NCBI GenBank assembly: GCA_029008095.1
Contig: JAQXJB010000026.1
Span: 25,880 to 89,879 of the forward strand
DNA from: Clostridiales bacterium
GTDB lineage: Bacteria > Bacillota > Clostridia > Oscillospirales > Oscillospiraceae
Length of the DNA: 64,000 nt
Reading direction: 5' to 3'
Under the pieces are notes generated by a model. It was not told the origin of the DNA, ran no database searches, and was given only the letters and a program-made list of their open reading frames with translations. This document shows positions 21,570-29,517 of this stretch, piece after piece. The translations under genes were made by a program, and so were the position numbers. How positions within the stretch are numbered: position 1 is the first letter of the stretch; every line of letters begins with the position of its first letter.

Positions 21570-21613
21570 ATGGCATAAATAATAAAAGTATATAGCAAAA
21601 GGAAGGAATTGAA

Positions 21614-21850
21614 ATGGAAACACTGAAAAAGCTTTTCCCGTTTTCTTTCAGGGAAGCAAGCGTAAACAATCTGGTAGTCAGCATCATCGTTTACATAGTA
21701 GTAAGCGTAGTTGTCGGCCTCGTTCTTGGTCTGCTTGCCAAGATACCTCTGATAGGATGGATATTCTCCATTGTCAGAACTCTCGTTGCTCTTTACTGCC
21801 TTATCGGTATAGCTCTTGCTGTTCTCTATTTCCTGAAGGTAATAAAATAA
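21614..21850 (+). CDS. Small hydrophobic protein
   Basis: 78-aa ORF with two TM-like segments and SD AAGGAAGG upstream. Confidence 0.6.
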   Translation: METLKKLFPFSFREASVNNLVVSIIVYIVVSVVVGLVLGLLAKIPLIGWIFSIVRTLVALYCLIGIALAVLYFLKVIK

Positions 21851-21866
21851 GCTGTCCTATATGACA

Positions 21867-21905
21867 AAAAGACTGCCGAAAAAAAGTAAGTTTTCGGCAG
21901 TCTAA
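21867..21905 (+). terminator. Intrinsic terminator-like hairpin
   Basis: AGACTGCCGAAAA ... TTTTCGGCAGTCT. Confidence 0.75.
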
Positions 21906-21909
21906 ATAC

Positions 21910-21938
21910 TTGACGGTATTTGGCTTTTGTGCGATAAT
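21910..21938 (+). promoter_or_regulatory. Strong putative sigma-A promoter (TTGACG-17-GATAAT)
   Basis: TTGACG 21910-21915, 17-nt spacer, GATAAT 21933-21938. Confidence 0.75.
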
Positions 21939-21944
21939 CAAAGC

Positions 21945-22097
21945 GTAAAAAGTGATCTGACCGCAAGGGTACGGCCCAAACGGAAAGGCATAGGAATACC
22001 GATTTGCTGTGATGGTAAATGATGGCTCTGCCATTTTATCTCCGGCTATGTTCCATGTCTTTCGGCATGGAATTTTTTTGTTTTTTAGGAGGTCAAT
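21945..22097 (+). ncRNA. Structured 5' leader with intrinsic terminator (candidate riboswitch/attenuator, class not recognised)
   Basis: About 150-nt UTR between a consensus promoter and a TM1266-like gene, with several internal helices and a terminator before the SD. Confidence 0.6.
22051..22079 (+). terminator. Intrinsic terminator within 5' leader
   Basis: TTCCATGTC-TTTC-GGCATGGAA followed by TTTTTTT (22073-22079), located upstream of the AGGAGG SD. Confidence 0.85.
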
Positions 22098-22349
22098 ATG
22101 GAAAACGAAAACAGAGTAACTATCGTCAATCTTATCATACAGGACAGACAGGCTGTCGCACGGGTGAACGAGCTGCTAAGTGATTTCAGCCAGTACATCA
22201 TCGGCAGAATGGGGCTGCCCTACAGCAAAAAGGACGTGAGCATAATATGTCTGGTCATGGATGCTCCTCCTGTTGCCGTCAATTCACTTTCAGGTAAGCT
22301 TGGAATGATTAAAGGAGTCACTTCCAAGACGCTTACCACGAAAATATAG
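22098..22349 (+). CDS. TM1266-like (iron-only hydrogenase system regulator family) ACT-like protein
   Basis: VTIVNLIIQDRQAVARVNELLSDFSQYIIGRMGLPYSKKDVSIICLVMDAPPVAVNSLSGKLGMIKGVTSKTLTTKI matches the TM1266 family pattern. Confidence 0.75.
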   Translation: MENENRVTIVNLIIQDRQAVARVNELLSDFSQYIIGRMGLPYSKKDVSIICLVMDAPPVAVNSLSGKLGMIKGVTSKTLTTKI

Positions 22350-22362
22350 GAGGTATATAATT

Positions 22363-23460
22363 ATGAAACGCATCTTGTCCTGCCTGCTCGTGCTGGTAAT
22401 GGTTTTCGCCGTACTTGGCGGATGCCAGAGCCAAAATGGTGCAAACACCAATACCGGCGCCGATACTCAAACCACCGTTACCCCCGAAGCTACGCCTGAA
22501 TCCACTTCCGATGCAACACCGGAAGCTACCCCGGAAGCTACCCCGGAAGCTGACCCCGAGCCTGTTGAGGAGCACATGACTCTTCGCCTCGGTGGCCTTA
22601 AGGGCCCCACCACAATGGGCATGGTCAAATTCCTTGATGATGTGGAGAAAGGCACCTCTGCCATTGATTGTGAATTTACCCTTGCCGCTAATGTGGACGA
22701 GGTCAGCCCCAAAATGGTAAAGGGCGAGCTGGATGTCGCTGCCGTTCCCGCTAATCTGGCTTCCGTGCTCTATAATAACACCAATGGCGCTGTGCAGCTT
22801 CTCGCCATTAACACCCTCGGTGTTACCTATATTGTAGAGACCGGCGATACCGTTAATTCCATTGAGGATCTTCGCGGCAAAACCATCTACGCTCCCGGTA
22901 AGGGGACAGTAGTGGACTATACCCTGCGTTATGTGCTCCAGGCTAACGGCTTGGATCCTGACAAGGATGTTACCATTGAATGGAAGTCTGAAGCAACCGA
23001 GGTCGTTGCCGTTCTTAAAAACGGCGGCGGCATTGCGATGCTGCCCCAGCCTTTTGTCACTGTTGCCCAGAGCAATGTTGAAGGTCTGCGTGTTGCGCTC
23101 AGCATGGTAGATGAGTGGAATGCCCTTGACACCGGCAGCGTGTTTGTCACCGGTGTCCTCACGGTTCGCCGTGAGTTTGCCGAAAAGTATCCCCAGCAGC
23201 TTGCCGCTTTCCTTGATGAATACAAAGCATCGATTGAGTATGCAAACAGCCATATTCCGGAGACTGCTCAGCTTGTCGAGCAGTATGATATAGTCAAGGC
23301 TGCTGTTGCCGAAAAGGCTCTGCCTTACTGCAACATTGTATACTATGAAGGCACTGAGATGAAGTCTGTCATCGAAGGATATTACCAGGTACTTTATGAC
23401 CAGAACCCCGCATCTGTTGGAGGCGCTTTGCCCGCGGAGGATTTCTATTACACCAGATAA
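22363..23460 (+). CDS. ABC transporter substrate-binding lipoprotein (NMT1/THI5-like)
   Basis: Lipoprotein signal LLVLVMVFAVLGGC, TPEATPEATPEA linker, periplasmic-binding fold LRLGGLKGPTTMGMVKFL; followed by permease and ATPase. Confidence 0.88.
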   Translation: MKRILSCLLVLVMVFAVLGGCQSQNGANTNTGADTQTTVTPEATPESTSDATPEATPEATPEADPEPVEEHMTLRLGGLKGPTTMGMVKFLDDVEKGTSAIDCEFTLAANVDEVSPKMVKGELDVAAVPANLASVLYNNTNGAVQLLAINTLGVTYIVETGDTVNSIEDLRGKTIYAPGKGTVVDYTLRYVLQANGLDPDKDVTIEWKSEATEVVAVLKNGGGIAMLPQPFVTVAQSNVEGLRVALSMVDEWNALDTGSVFVTGVLTVRREFAEKYPQQLAAFLDEYKASIEYANSHIPETAQLVEQYDIVKAAVAEKALPYCNIVYYEGTEMKSVIEGYYQVLYDQNPASVGGALPAEDFYYTR

Positions 23461-23493
23461 ACATATAAAAAAACGAAAGGAGCATCGGCTGTG

Positions 23494-24261
23494 ATGAACA
23501 GAAGCAAAACGCCAAAAAGAATACGCATTGAGCGGCTCTGCGCTGTTTTTATCGCTCTGCTCATCTGGCAGGCGGCAGCCATGCTCCTTAATGAAACGGT
23601 GCTCCTTGCCAGCCCTATAAGGGTGGTCAGAGAGCTCGGAGTTATGGTGACGGAGGCCGGTTTCTGGAGCGCTCTTTGGTTTTCGTTCAGACGCATAGTT
23701 ACGGGCTTTATGCTGGCTTTATCCATTGGGGCTGTGCTAGCGGTAGCCGCGGCGCGTTTCAGAATGATAGAGTCTCTGCTCTGGCCTTTTATATCCGTCA
23801 TCAAATCTACTCCGGTGGCATCCTTCATTATTCTTTGCCTTATATGGCTCAGAGTGGAAAATCTATCTATATTCATATCATTTCTGATGGTCGTGCCAAT
23901 AATTTATACAAATGTTCTTCAGGGACTTCTGGCTACGGACAAAAAGCTTCTTGAGATGGCCAATGTGTTCCAGCTCAGTTGGGGAAAGCAGTTTGTATAT
24001 ATTTATCTGCCCCAGCTCAAGCCATATCTTCTTTCCGCCTGCAGCCTCTCGCTCGGCATCGCATGGAAGTCCGGCGTGGCGGCGGAGGTCATCGGCATCC
24101 CGGATGGCTCGATAGGCGAGCTGCTCTATAAGGCGAAGCTCTATTTGGATTCGCCCCAGCTCTTTGCGTGGACGGCGGTGATAATAGTTGTCAGCATTGC
24201 TTTTGAAAAGCTATTCATGCGGCTGCTCCACTATATTTATAAGAGATTGGAGGCGCTGTGA
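23494..24261 (+). CDS. ABC transporter permease (nitrate/sulfonate/thiamine-precursor type)
   Basis: Polytopic membrane protein with binding-protein-dependent permease motif and SACSLSLGIAWKSGVAAEVIGIPDGSIGELLYKAKLYLDSPQLFAWTAVIIVVS. Confidence 0.9.
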   Translation: MNRSKTPKRIRIERLCAVFIALLIWQAAAMLLNETVLLASPIRVVRELGVMVTEAGFWSALWFSFRRIVTGFMLALSIGAVLAVAAARFRMIESLLWPFISVIKSTPVASFIILCLIWLRVENLSIFISFLMVVPIIYTNVLQGLLATDKKLLEMANVFQLSWGKQFVYIYLPQLKPYLLSACSLSLGIAWKSGVAAEVIGIPDGSIGELLYKAKLYLDSPQLFAWTAVIIVVSIAFEKLFMRLLHYIYKRLEAL

Positions 24262-24866
24262 TGGACATAATTATTTCCGGTCTTGAAAAAAGCTTCGGTC
24301 AGCGCCGTGTCCTGCGGGGCTTTGACGCTGTTTTTTCAAAAGGGGAACTGAGCTGTATTATGGGCCGCTCCGGCTGCGGCAAGACTACGCTGCTTAATAT
24401 TTTGCTGGGTATCATACCTTATGATGACGGAGACATAAAAGGTATGCCCGGGAAGATAAGCTGCGTTTTTCAGGAGGACCGTCTCTGCGAGGATTTTACG
24501 GCTGTTACAAACGTTCGCATTGTCTGTGGTAAGAATGTAAATAAAGCCAATATCGAGACTCAGCTTGCTGAAGTTGGCCTCGGAGACAGCCTTTACCGGC
24601 CCATTAAGGAGCTTTCGGGCGGCATGAAGCGAAGGGTTTCTATTGTCCGGGCGCTGATGGCGGAGGGAGAGCTGATTATCATGGACGAGCCGTTCAAAGG
24701 ACTGGATGATTCCACGAAGCTGCTGGTTGCCGGGTATGTGAAAAGGCAGATTCGCGGACGTACAGCCATCATGGTAACGCATGACGAGAGCGAGGTTGAG
24801 CTCATGGGCGGCAGCCTTATCCATATGCCGCTGCCGCCCGATATATCGAGCGACGAAAACGAATAA
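24261..24866 (+). CDS. ABC transporter ATP-binding protein
   Basis: Walker [41 protein letters not shown]. Confidence 0.93.
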   Translation: MDIIISGLEKSFGQRRVLRGFDAVFSKGELSCIMGRSGCGKTTLLNILLGIIPYDDGDIKGMPGKISCVFQEDRLCEDFTAVTNVRIVCGKNVNKANIETQLAEVGLGDSLYRPIKELSGGMKRRVSIVRALMAEGELIIMDEPFKGLDDSTKLLVAGYVKRQIRGRTAIMVTHDESEVELMGGSLIHMPLPPDISSDENE

Positions 24867-24908
24867 AAAAGGACGATATTCCGCTTTGGAATATCGTCCT
24901 TAAATTTT
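24866..24908. terminator. Intrinsic terminator (bidirectional)
   Basis: AAGGACGATATTCC-GCTTT-GGAATATCGTCCTT. Confidence 0.8.
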
Positions 24909-24914
24909 GCCTTT

Positions 24915-25271
24915 TTAGTTGAGAGCTGCCTTTGCCTTCTCGGTAAGAGCGGTGAATGCATCCGCATCGTGAATGGCGATCTCGGAAAGCATCTTGCGGT
25001 TCATGTTGATGCCGGCGAGCTTGAGACCGTGCATGAAGGTGGAATAATTCATGCCGTTCAACTTGCAGGCAGCATTTATTCTGGCGATCCAGAGCTGACG
25101 GAACTCTCTCTTCTTCTGCTTACGTCCTACGTATGCATAGGTGAAAGACTTCATCATAGCCTGGTTGGCCATTTTATAATGCTTGGACTTGGAGCCCCAG
25201 TAGCCCTTGGCATAGCCAAGAATCTTTTTTCTTCTCTTGCGCGTCATCATTGCGCCTTTAACTCTTGCCAT
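24915..25271 (-). CDS. rplT: 50S ribosomal protein L20
   Basis: [68 protein letters not shown]. Confidence 0.99.
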   Translation of the reverse strand: MARVKGAMMTRKRRKKILGYAKGYWGSKSKHYKMANQAMMKSFTYAYVGRKQKKREFRQLWIARINAACKLNGMNYSTFMHGLKLAGINMNRKMLSEIAIHDADAFTALTEKAKAALN

Positions 25272-25308
25272 TGTTATTGCCTCCTATATATTGAGTAAAG
25301 TGAAATTC

Positions 25309-25506
25309 TTATTTATAAGGAATCATGCGCTTGACAGTTGCTGCGTTGGTCACATCGGCGTAAGCGCCCTGACGGAGGCCTCTTTTACGCTTGGTGTTCT
25401 TCTTGGTGAGGATGTGGCTCTTGTTGGCGTGAGCGCGCTTTACCATGCCGGACTTAGTAAGAGAAAATCTCTTCTTAGATCCGCTATGAGTTTTAATTTT
25501 GGGCAT
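25309..25506 (-). CDS. rpmI: 50S ribosomal protein L35
   Basis: [46 protein letters not shown]. Confidence 0.99.
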   Translation of the reverse strand: MPKIKTHSGSKKRFSLTKSGMVKRAHANKSHILTKKNTKRKRGLRQGAYADVTNAATVKRMIPYK

Positions 25507-25537
25507 TGTGGGATCTCCTTCCGTATTTGTTTACTTA

Positions 25538-26056
25538 TTATTTAGCGTTCTTAGGTGACAGGAACATGGCCATGTGCCTGCCGTCCAGCTTGGGAGCTTT
25601 GTTGACCGTACCGACCTCGGCGCAGCCTTCTGCAAAGTTATTGAGAAGTTCCTCGCCAATTTCAGTGTGGGTCATTTCTCTGCCGCGGAAGCGGACGGTC
25701 ACCTTAACTCTGTCGCCGTCTGCGAGAAACTTGAGTGCGCTCTTGAGCTTGACGTTAAAGTCATTGGTACCGATGCCGGGGGACATTCTGACTTCCTTGA
25801 CCTCGATGACCTTCTGATTCTTCTTCGTCTCCTTCTCGCGCTTGGCCTGCTCGAAACGGAACTTGCCATAGTCCATTATCTTGCATACAGGCGGGGTGGA
25901 GTTGGGTGAGATTTTTACCAAATCAAGATTTTTCTCTTCAGCAATGTCCAAAGCTTCCTGGGCGGACATTATTCCGAGCTGGCTGCCGTCATCGCCAATG
26001 AGACGGATTTCCTTATCTCGGATTTCTTCGTTGATTTGATGTGCCGTGCTGCTGAT
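25538..26056 (-). CDS. infC: Translation initiation factor IF-3, apparent AUC start codon
   Basis: QINEEIRDKEIRLIGDDGSQLGIMSAQEALDIAEEKNLDLVKISPNSTPPVCKIMDYGKFRFEQ; AGGAGG SD 9 nt upstream of in-frame ATC, no ATG/GTG/TTG at the expected start. Confidence 0.95.
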   Translation of the reverse strand: MSSTAHQINEEIRDKEIRLIGDDGSQLGIMSAQEALDIAEEKNLDLVKISPNSTPPVCKIMDYGKFRFEQAKREKETKKNQKVIEVKEVRMSPGIGTNDFNVKLKSALKFLADGDRVKVTVRFRGREMTHTEIGEELLNNFAEGCAEVGTVNKAPKLDGRHMAMFLSPKNAK

Positions 26057-26094
26057 ACCAGAACACCTCCTAAATTTTTGTCGAACATCGACAT

Positions 26095-26132
26095 TGGAAA
26101 AAATAAAGCACGGATGTGAAACATCCGCGCAA
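26095..26132 (-). terminator. Leader attenuator of infC-rpmI-rplT operon
   Basis: Reverse strand GCGCGGATG-TTTCA-CATCCGTGC-TTTATTTTTT lies between promoter and infC. Confidence 0.75.
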
Positions 26133-26244
26133 AAACACACAATACTCCCGATAGGGGGGAGAACTGAACGATGTTGACCACGGCGCACATATGTGGCCGG
26201 GTGAAGTGCGTGGATATCACACTTACTTTATTACGAGCGAATAG

Positions 26245-26273
26245 ATTATATCAGCACTTTCTTTCCCTGTCAA
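26245..26273 (-). promoter_or_regulatory. Perfect consensus sigma-A promoter (TTGACA-17-TATAAT)
   Basis: Reverse strand TTGACAGGGAAAGAAAGTGCTGATATAAT. Confidence 0.9.
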
Positions 26274-26326
26274 GCACTTTTTCGTAATATTCTTTGAAAA
26301 ACAGGGAAAGCTTTCTTTCGGAGGGG

Positions 26327-26469
26327 ATAGTGTGAAAAATCACACTATATAAAAGCCCATCTGATCGCCGCTTTGCTGAAACCGTAGATGATGGCAATAA
26401 TCCCCCGTCTCACCGGGGGAGCATTTCATTTCTATTTGTGCCGCTCATAGCGGCGGAATGGGGGATTAT
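26327..26469 (+). repeat. Structured repeat element, copy A (with 3' complementary flank)
   Basis: Shares ATAGTGTGAAAAATCACACTAT, AAAAGCCCATC, ATTTCATTTC(T/A)ATTTGTKCCGCTCATAGCGGCGGA with copy B at 52111. Confidence 0.85.
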
Positions 26470-26853
26470 GTGAAGAAAGCAGTGGAGCTTACAAGCGTAT
26501 TCATGGGCGGAGGCCTTATATATGCGCTTATTGAGATCATTTTTCGGGGATATACCCATTGGACAATGATAATTGTGGGAGGGCTGGCAGTGCTTGGCCT
26601 TTACATGATATCGGCAATGCGGGAAAGCGTATGGAAAAAGTGGATATTGGGAGCGGCGGTGATACTTGCGATCGAGTTCGTTGCCGGGATAATACTGAAT
26701 ATTATTCTTGGATGGCAGGTTTGGGATTATTCAGAATACAGATTTCATCTTTATGGGCAGATATGCCTGCGCTTCGCTATGTATTGGCTGGCATTGTGTA
26801 TTCCCGGCAACGCTCTTTGCTGCCTGGTGCGTAAAAAAGTATTCAGCAGGTAG
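26458..26853 (+). CDS. Small polytopic membrane protein (putative ABC-transporter permease CmpB-like family)
   Basis: 131-aa ORF, multiple TM segments, YTHWTMIIVGGLAVLGL...GWQVWDYSEYRFHLYGQICLRFAMYW pattern. Start could be ATG 26458 or GTG 26470. Confidence 0.7.
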   Translation: MGDYVKKAVELTSVFMGGGLIYALIEIIFRGYTHWTMIIVGGLAVLGLYMISAMRESVWKKWILGAAVILAIEFVAGIILNIILGWQVWDYSEYRFHLYGQICLRFAMYWLALCIPGNALCCLVRKKVFSR

Positions 26854-27967
26854 AGCCGTTTCCTGAGTTTACTAATTCCTCTACAAAGCTGCATATCCGT
26901 TCTGTGGCATCCGGGTGAGCGATGAGAGCAAGACATTGCTCCATAAGCTTCAAGCGCTCGGGATTAGAGAAGAGAAAGTATATGGCTTCGGAAACGGAAA
27001 AATTCGGGGTCACCCTGATGGCGCCGCCGTTGTTTGTAATGAACTCTATGTTGCGCTCCTCATGACCCGGGATGGGATTCATGAGAATGGCGGGGAGCTG
27101 CTTGACCAGTATCTCGGTGACGGTCAGTCCGCCGGGCTTGGTTACTATGCAGTCTGCAGCGTCCATGAACAGTTCCACATTATCCACAAAGCCATATACC
27201 CAAAGATCAGAGGCGGGTATCTGCTGCAGACTCTCCTTGAGCTTTGCGTTTGTGCCGCAAATACACAGCACTTGAAAATCCATACCGCAGGAGAGAATTT
27301 CCTTAACGGTTTCTGCCATATTTCCATAGCCCATTGAGCCGCCCATTACCAGTATGGTGCTTTTGTTGGGGATACCAAGCTGTTTTCTTGCTTCATTTTT
27401 TTCAACGTGATTTTTAAACTTGGGCTTTACCGGGAGACCGAAGGGAAGTATTTTTTCAGGAGCTATTCCTCGGGATCTTGCACTGAAGTTAAGCAGTTCG
27501 CTTGCAGTGACGATATAATCAAGGTTGGGCAGATCCTCCCAGAAAGGCTGAATACAGTAATCAGTGATTATACCTATCGCAGGAATAGTCAAAAGCTTCT
27601 GCTGCTTAAGCTCGTCAAGTACCTGGGCGGAAAAGACATGGGTGGCGATAACGGCGTCAGGAGAAAAACCATAAAAATATTGAGCAAACTTTTTGCAGAG
27701 CATGGAATTGCCGGTAAGTGCGGAGGCTACCTTGCGTAGCCGTTCGTTTGTTTCCAGCATATTATAAGTCTGAGCAAAGGGACGGCGTAAATGACGGGTG
27801 GAGAAAAGGTAGCCCTTGTCCATAGCGTTATACATAAATGTACTGCAATATTCATAGAGGTCTGTCACTACGACCTCAGCTCCCCGGGCTTTAAATTCAT
27901 CGGCAATAGCCGCTGCTGTGGAATGATGTCCGTAACCGGTGGTTACACTTACAATAAGAATTCGCAT
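26843..27967 (-). CDS. UgtP/MGDG-synthase-like diacylglycerol glycosyltransferase
   Basis: MRILIVSVTTGYGHHSTAAAIADEF, MGGSMGYGNMAETVKEIL, TKPGGLTVTEILVKQLPAILMNPIPGHEERNIEFI. Confidence 0.88.
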   Translation of the reverse strand: MRILIVSVTTGYGHHSTAAAIADEFKARGAEVVVTDLYEYCSTFMYNAMDKGYLFSTRHLRRPFAQTYNMLETNERLRKVASALTGNSMLCKKFAQYFYGFSPDAVIATHVFSAQVLDELKQQKLLTIPAIGIITDYCIQPFWEDLPNLDYIVTASELLNFSARSRGIAPEKILPFGLPVKPKFKNHVEKNEARKQLGIPNKSTILVMGGSMGYGNMAETVKEILSCGMDFQVLCICGTNAKLKESLQQIPASDLWVYGFVDNVELFMDAADCIVTKPGGLTVTEILVKQLPAILMNPIPGHEERNIEFITNNGGAIRVTPNFSVSEAIYFLFSNPERLKLMEQCLALIAHPDATERICSFVEELVNSGNGSTC

Positions 27968-28079
27968 TGGATTTTACCTCGAAGAAAAGTTATATTACAA
28001 AAATTTTTGGGAATATATTGTAAAGAGCGTGAGAATGGATTATAATTATGCCGCTGAGTATCAGCATATGGAGGCGGAA

Positions 28080-29453
28080 ATGAAAGTTTCTGATTTTTTT
28101 GAATACATGAAGCCCGGAAAAAGAGGGCATTTGATTGGCATAGGCGGTGTTTCCATGTCTGCGCTGGGAGAGGTACTTTTCAGCATGGGCATAAATATCA
28201 CCGGTTCCGATATGAACGAGAGCGAGACCGTGCTGTCCCTGCGCAGCAAGGGGATAATGGTCACTATTGGTCACTTGCCGGAAAACGTCGATGGCGCGGA
28301 TTTTGTTGTACGCACTGCCGCCGTTCATGACGATAACCCGGAGATAGCTGCAGCCCGCGAAAAGGGGATACCTGTTTTTGAACGCACCCAAGCCTGGGGC
28401 GCTATCATGCGCAATTACAAAAACGCTATATGCGTGGCAGGTACCCACGGCAAGACGACTACCACATCCATGATCACTCATATTCTCATGGCGGCACAGA
28501 GTGATCCGACAGTTATGATAGGCGGAACTCTGCCGCTGCTGAAGTCCGGATATCGTGTTGGCGCCGGCGACACTATTGTACTTGAATCCTGCGAATATTA
28601 CAACTCTTTTCACAGTTTTTTGCCCACAGTTGCTATTATACTTAATGTTGATGCAGACCACCTGGATTTTTTCAAGGACATTGACGATATCAAGCGCTCT
28701 TTCGGCATATTCGCGTCTAATGTTCCCGAAGGCGGATATATCATTGTAAACGCCGATGACAAGAACAGTATTGACTGTATTGCCGGTATCGAGGGACGCA
28801 ATATAGTCACGTTTGGCATAGATAATGCGGCGGATGTGAAGGCGATCAATATTTCAACAGGCAAGACAACTGCTTTCGATCTTGAGAATAAAGGAGAGGT
28901 CGTAGCCCGTGTAGAAATGAAGGTATGCGGTAAGCATAACATATATAATGCTCTTGCAGCAGCGGCTGCTGCTCTGGTTTCCGGAGTAGAACCCAAGAGC
29001 ATTATTGATGGTCTTGGGCAGTTCCGCGGTGCCGGCAGACGCGTTGAATATAAGGGCGAGTACGGTGGAGCAGATGTATATGACGATTATGCCCACCATC
29101 CCAATGAACTGCGGGCAACCCTTGCCGCCGTTCGCGGTATGGGCTATAAAAGGATCGTTTGTGCTTTCCAGCCACATACCTATACCCGCACAAAGGCTCT
29201 TTTTGATGATTTTGTTGAGGCTCTTTCTTTGGCTGACAAGGTATATCTTGCCGAGATATATGCTGCACGGGAAAAGAACACTATCGGTATTTCGTCCAGG
29301 GATATAGCTGATAAGATACCTGGCTCGGTATACTGTCCCAGCTTTGACGAGCTGGAGGAAAAGCTGCGTGCGGAAGCGAGACCCGGAGATATAATTCTTA
29401 CCGTTGGCGCGGGAGATATCTATAAGGTCGGAGAAAGAATAGTAAAAAAGTAA
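28080..29453 (+). CDS. murC: UDP-N-acetylmuramate--L-alanine ligase
   Basis: HLIGIGGVSMSALGEVLFSMGINITGSD, VAGTHGKTTTTSMITHIL, DDYAHHPNELRATLAA; GGAGGCGGAA SD before ATG 28080 (an upstream start at 28035 is possible). Confidence 0.95.
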   Translation: MKVSDFFEYMKPGKRGHLIGIGGVSMSALGEVLFSMGINITGSDMNESETVLSLRSKGIMVTIGHLPENVDGADFVVRTAAVHDDNPEIAAAREKGIPVFERTQAWGAIMRNYKNAICVAGTHGKTTTTSMITHILMAAQSDPTVMIGGTLPLLKSGYRVGAGDTIVLESCEYYNSFHSFLPTVAIILNVDADHLDFFKDIDDIKRSFGIFASNVPEGGYIIVNADDKNSIDCIAGIEGRNIVTFGIDNAADVKAINISTGKTTAFDLENKGEVVARVEMKVCGKHNIYNALAAAAAALVSGVEPKSIIDGLGQFRGAGRRVEYKGEYGGADVYDDYAHHPNELRATLAAVRGMGYKRIVCAFQPHTYTRTKALFDDFVEALSLADKVYLAEIYAAREKNTIGISSRDIADKIPGSVYCPSFDELEEKLRAEARPGDIILTVGAGDIYKVGERIVKK

Positions 29454-29462
29454 ACAAATAAT

Positions 29463-29505
29463 GTTTAATCCCCCAAACGCGATGAATGCGTTTGGGGGAT
29501 TTTCA
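29463..29505. terminator. Intrinsic terminator (bidirectional)
   Basis: AATCCCCCAAACGC-GATGAAT-GCGTTTGGGGGATT. Confidence 0.85.
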
Positions 29506-29517
29506 ATGGATAGGATT

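Noticed and set aside
21945-22050. Possible TPP riboswitch because the downstream transporter is THI5-like
   Set aside because: The hallmark CUGAGA and ACCUGAUCUGGAUAAUGCCAGCG-type cores are not present in this leader.
26327-26348. ATAGTGTGAAAAATCACACTAT considered as a simple terminator
   Set aside because: No T-run, identical in a distant second locus, and followed by a further 110 nt of conserved structure, so treated as part of a repeat element.
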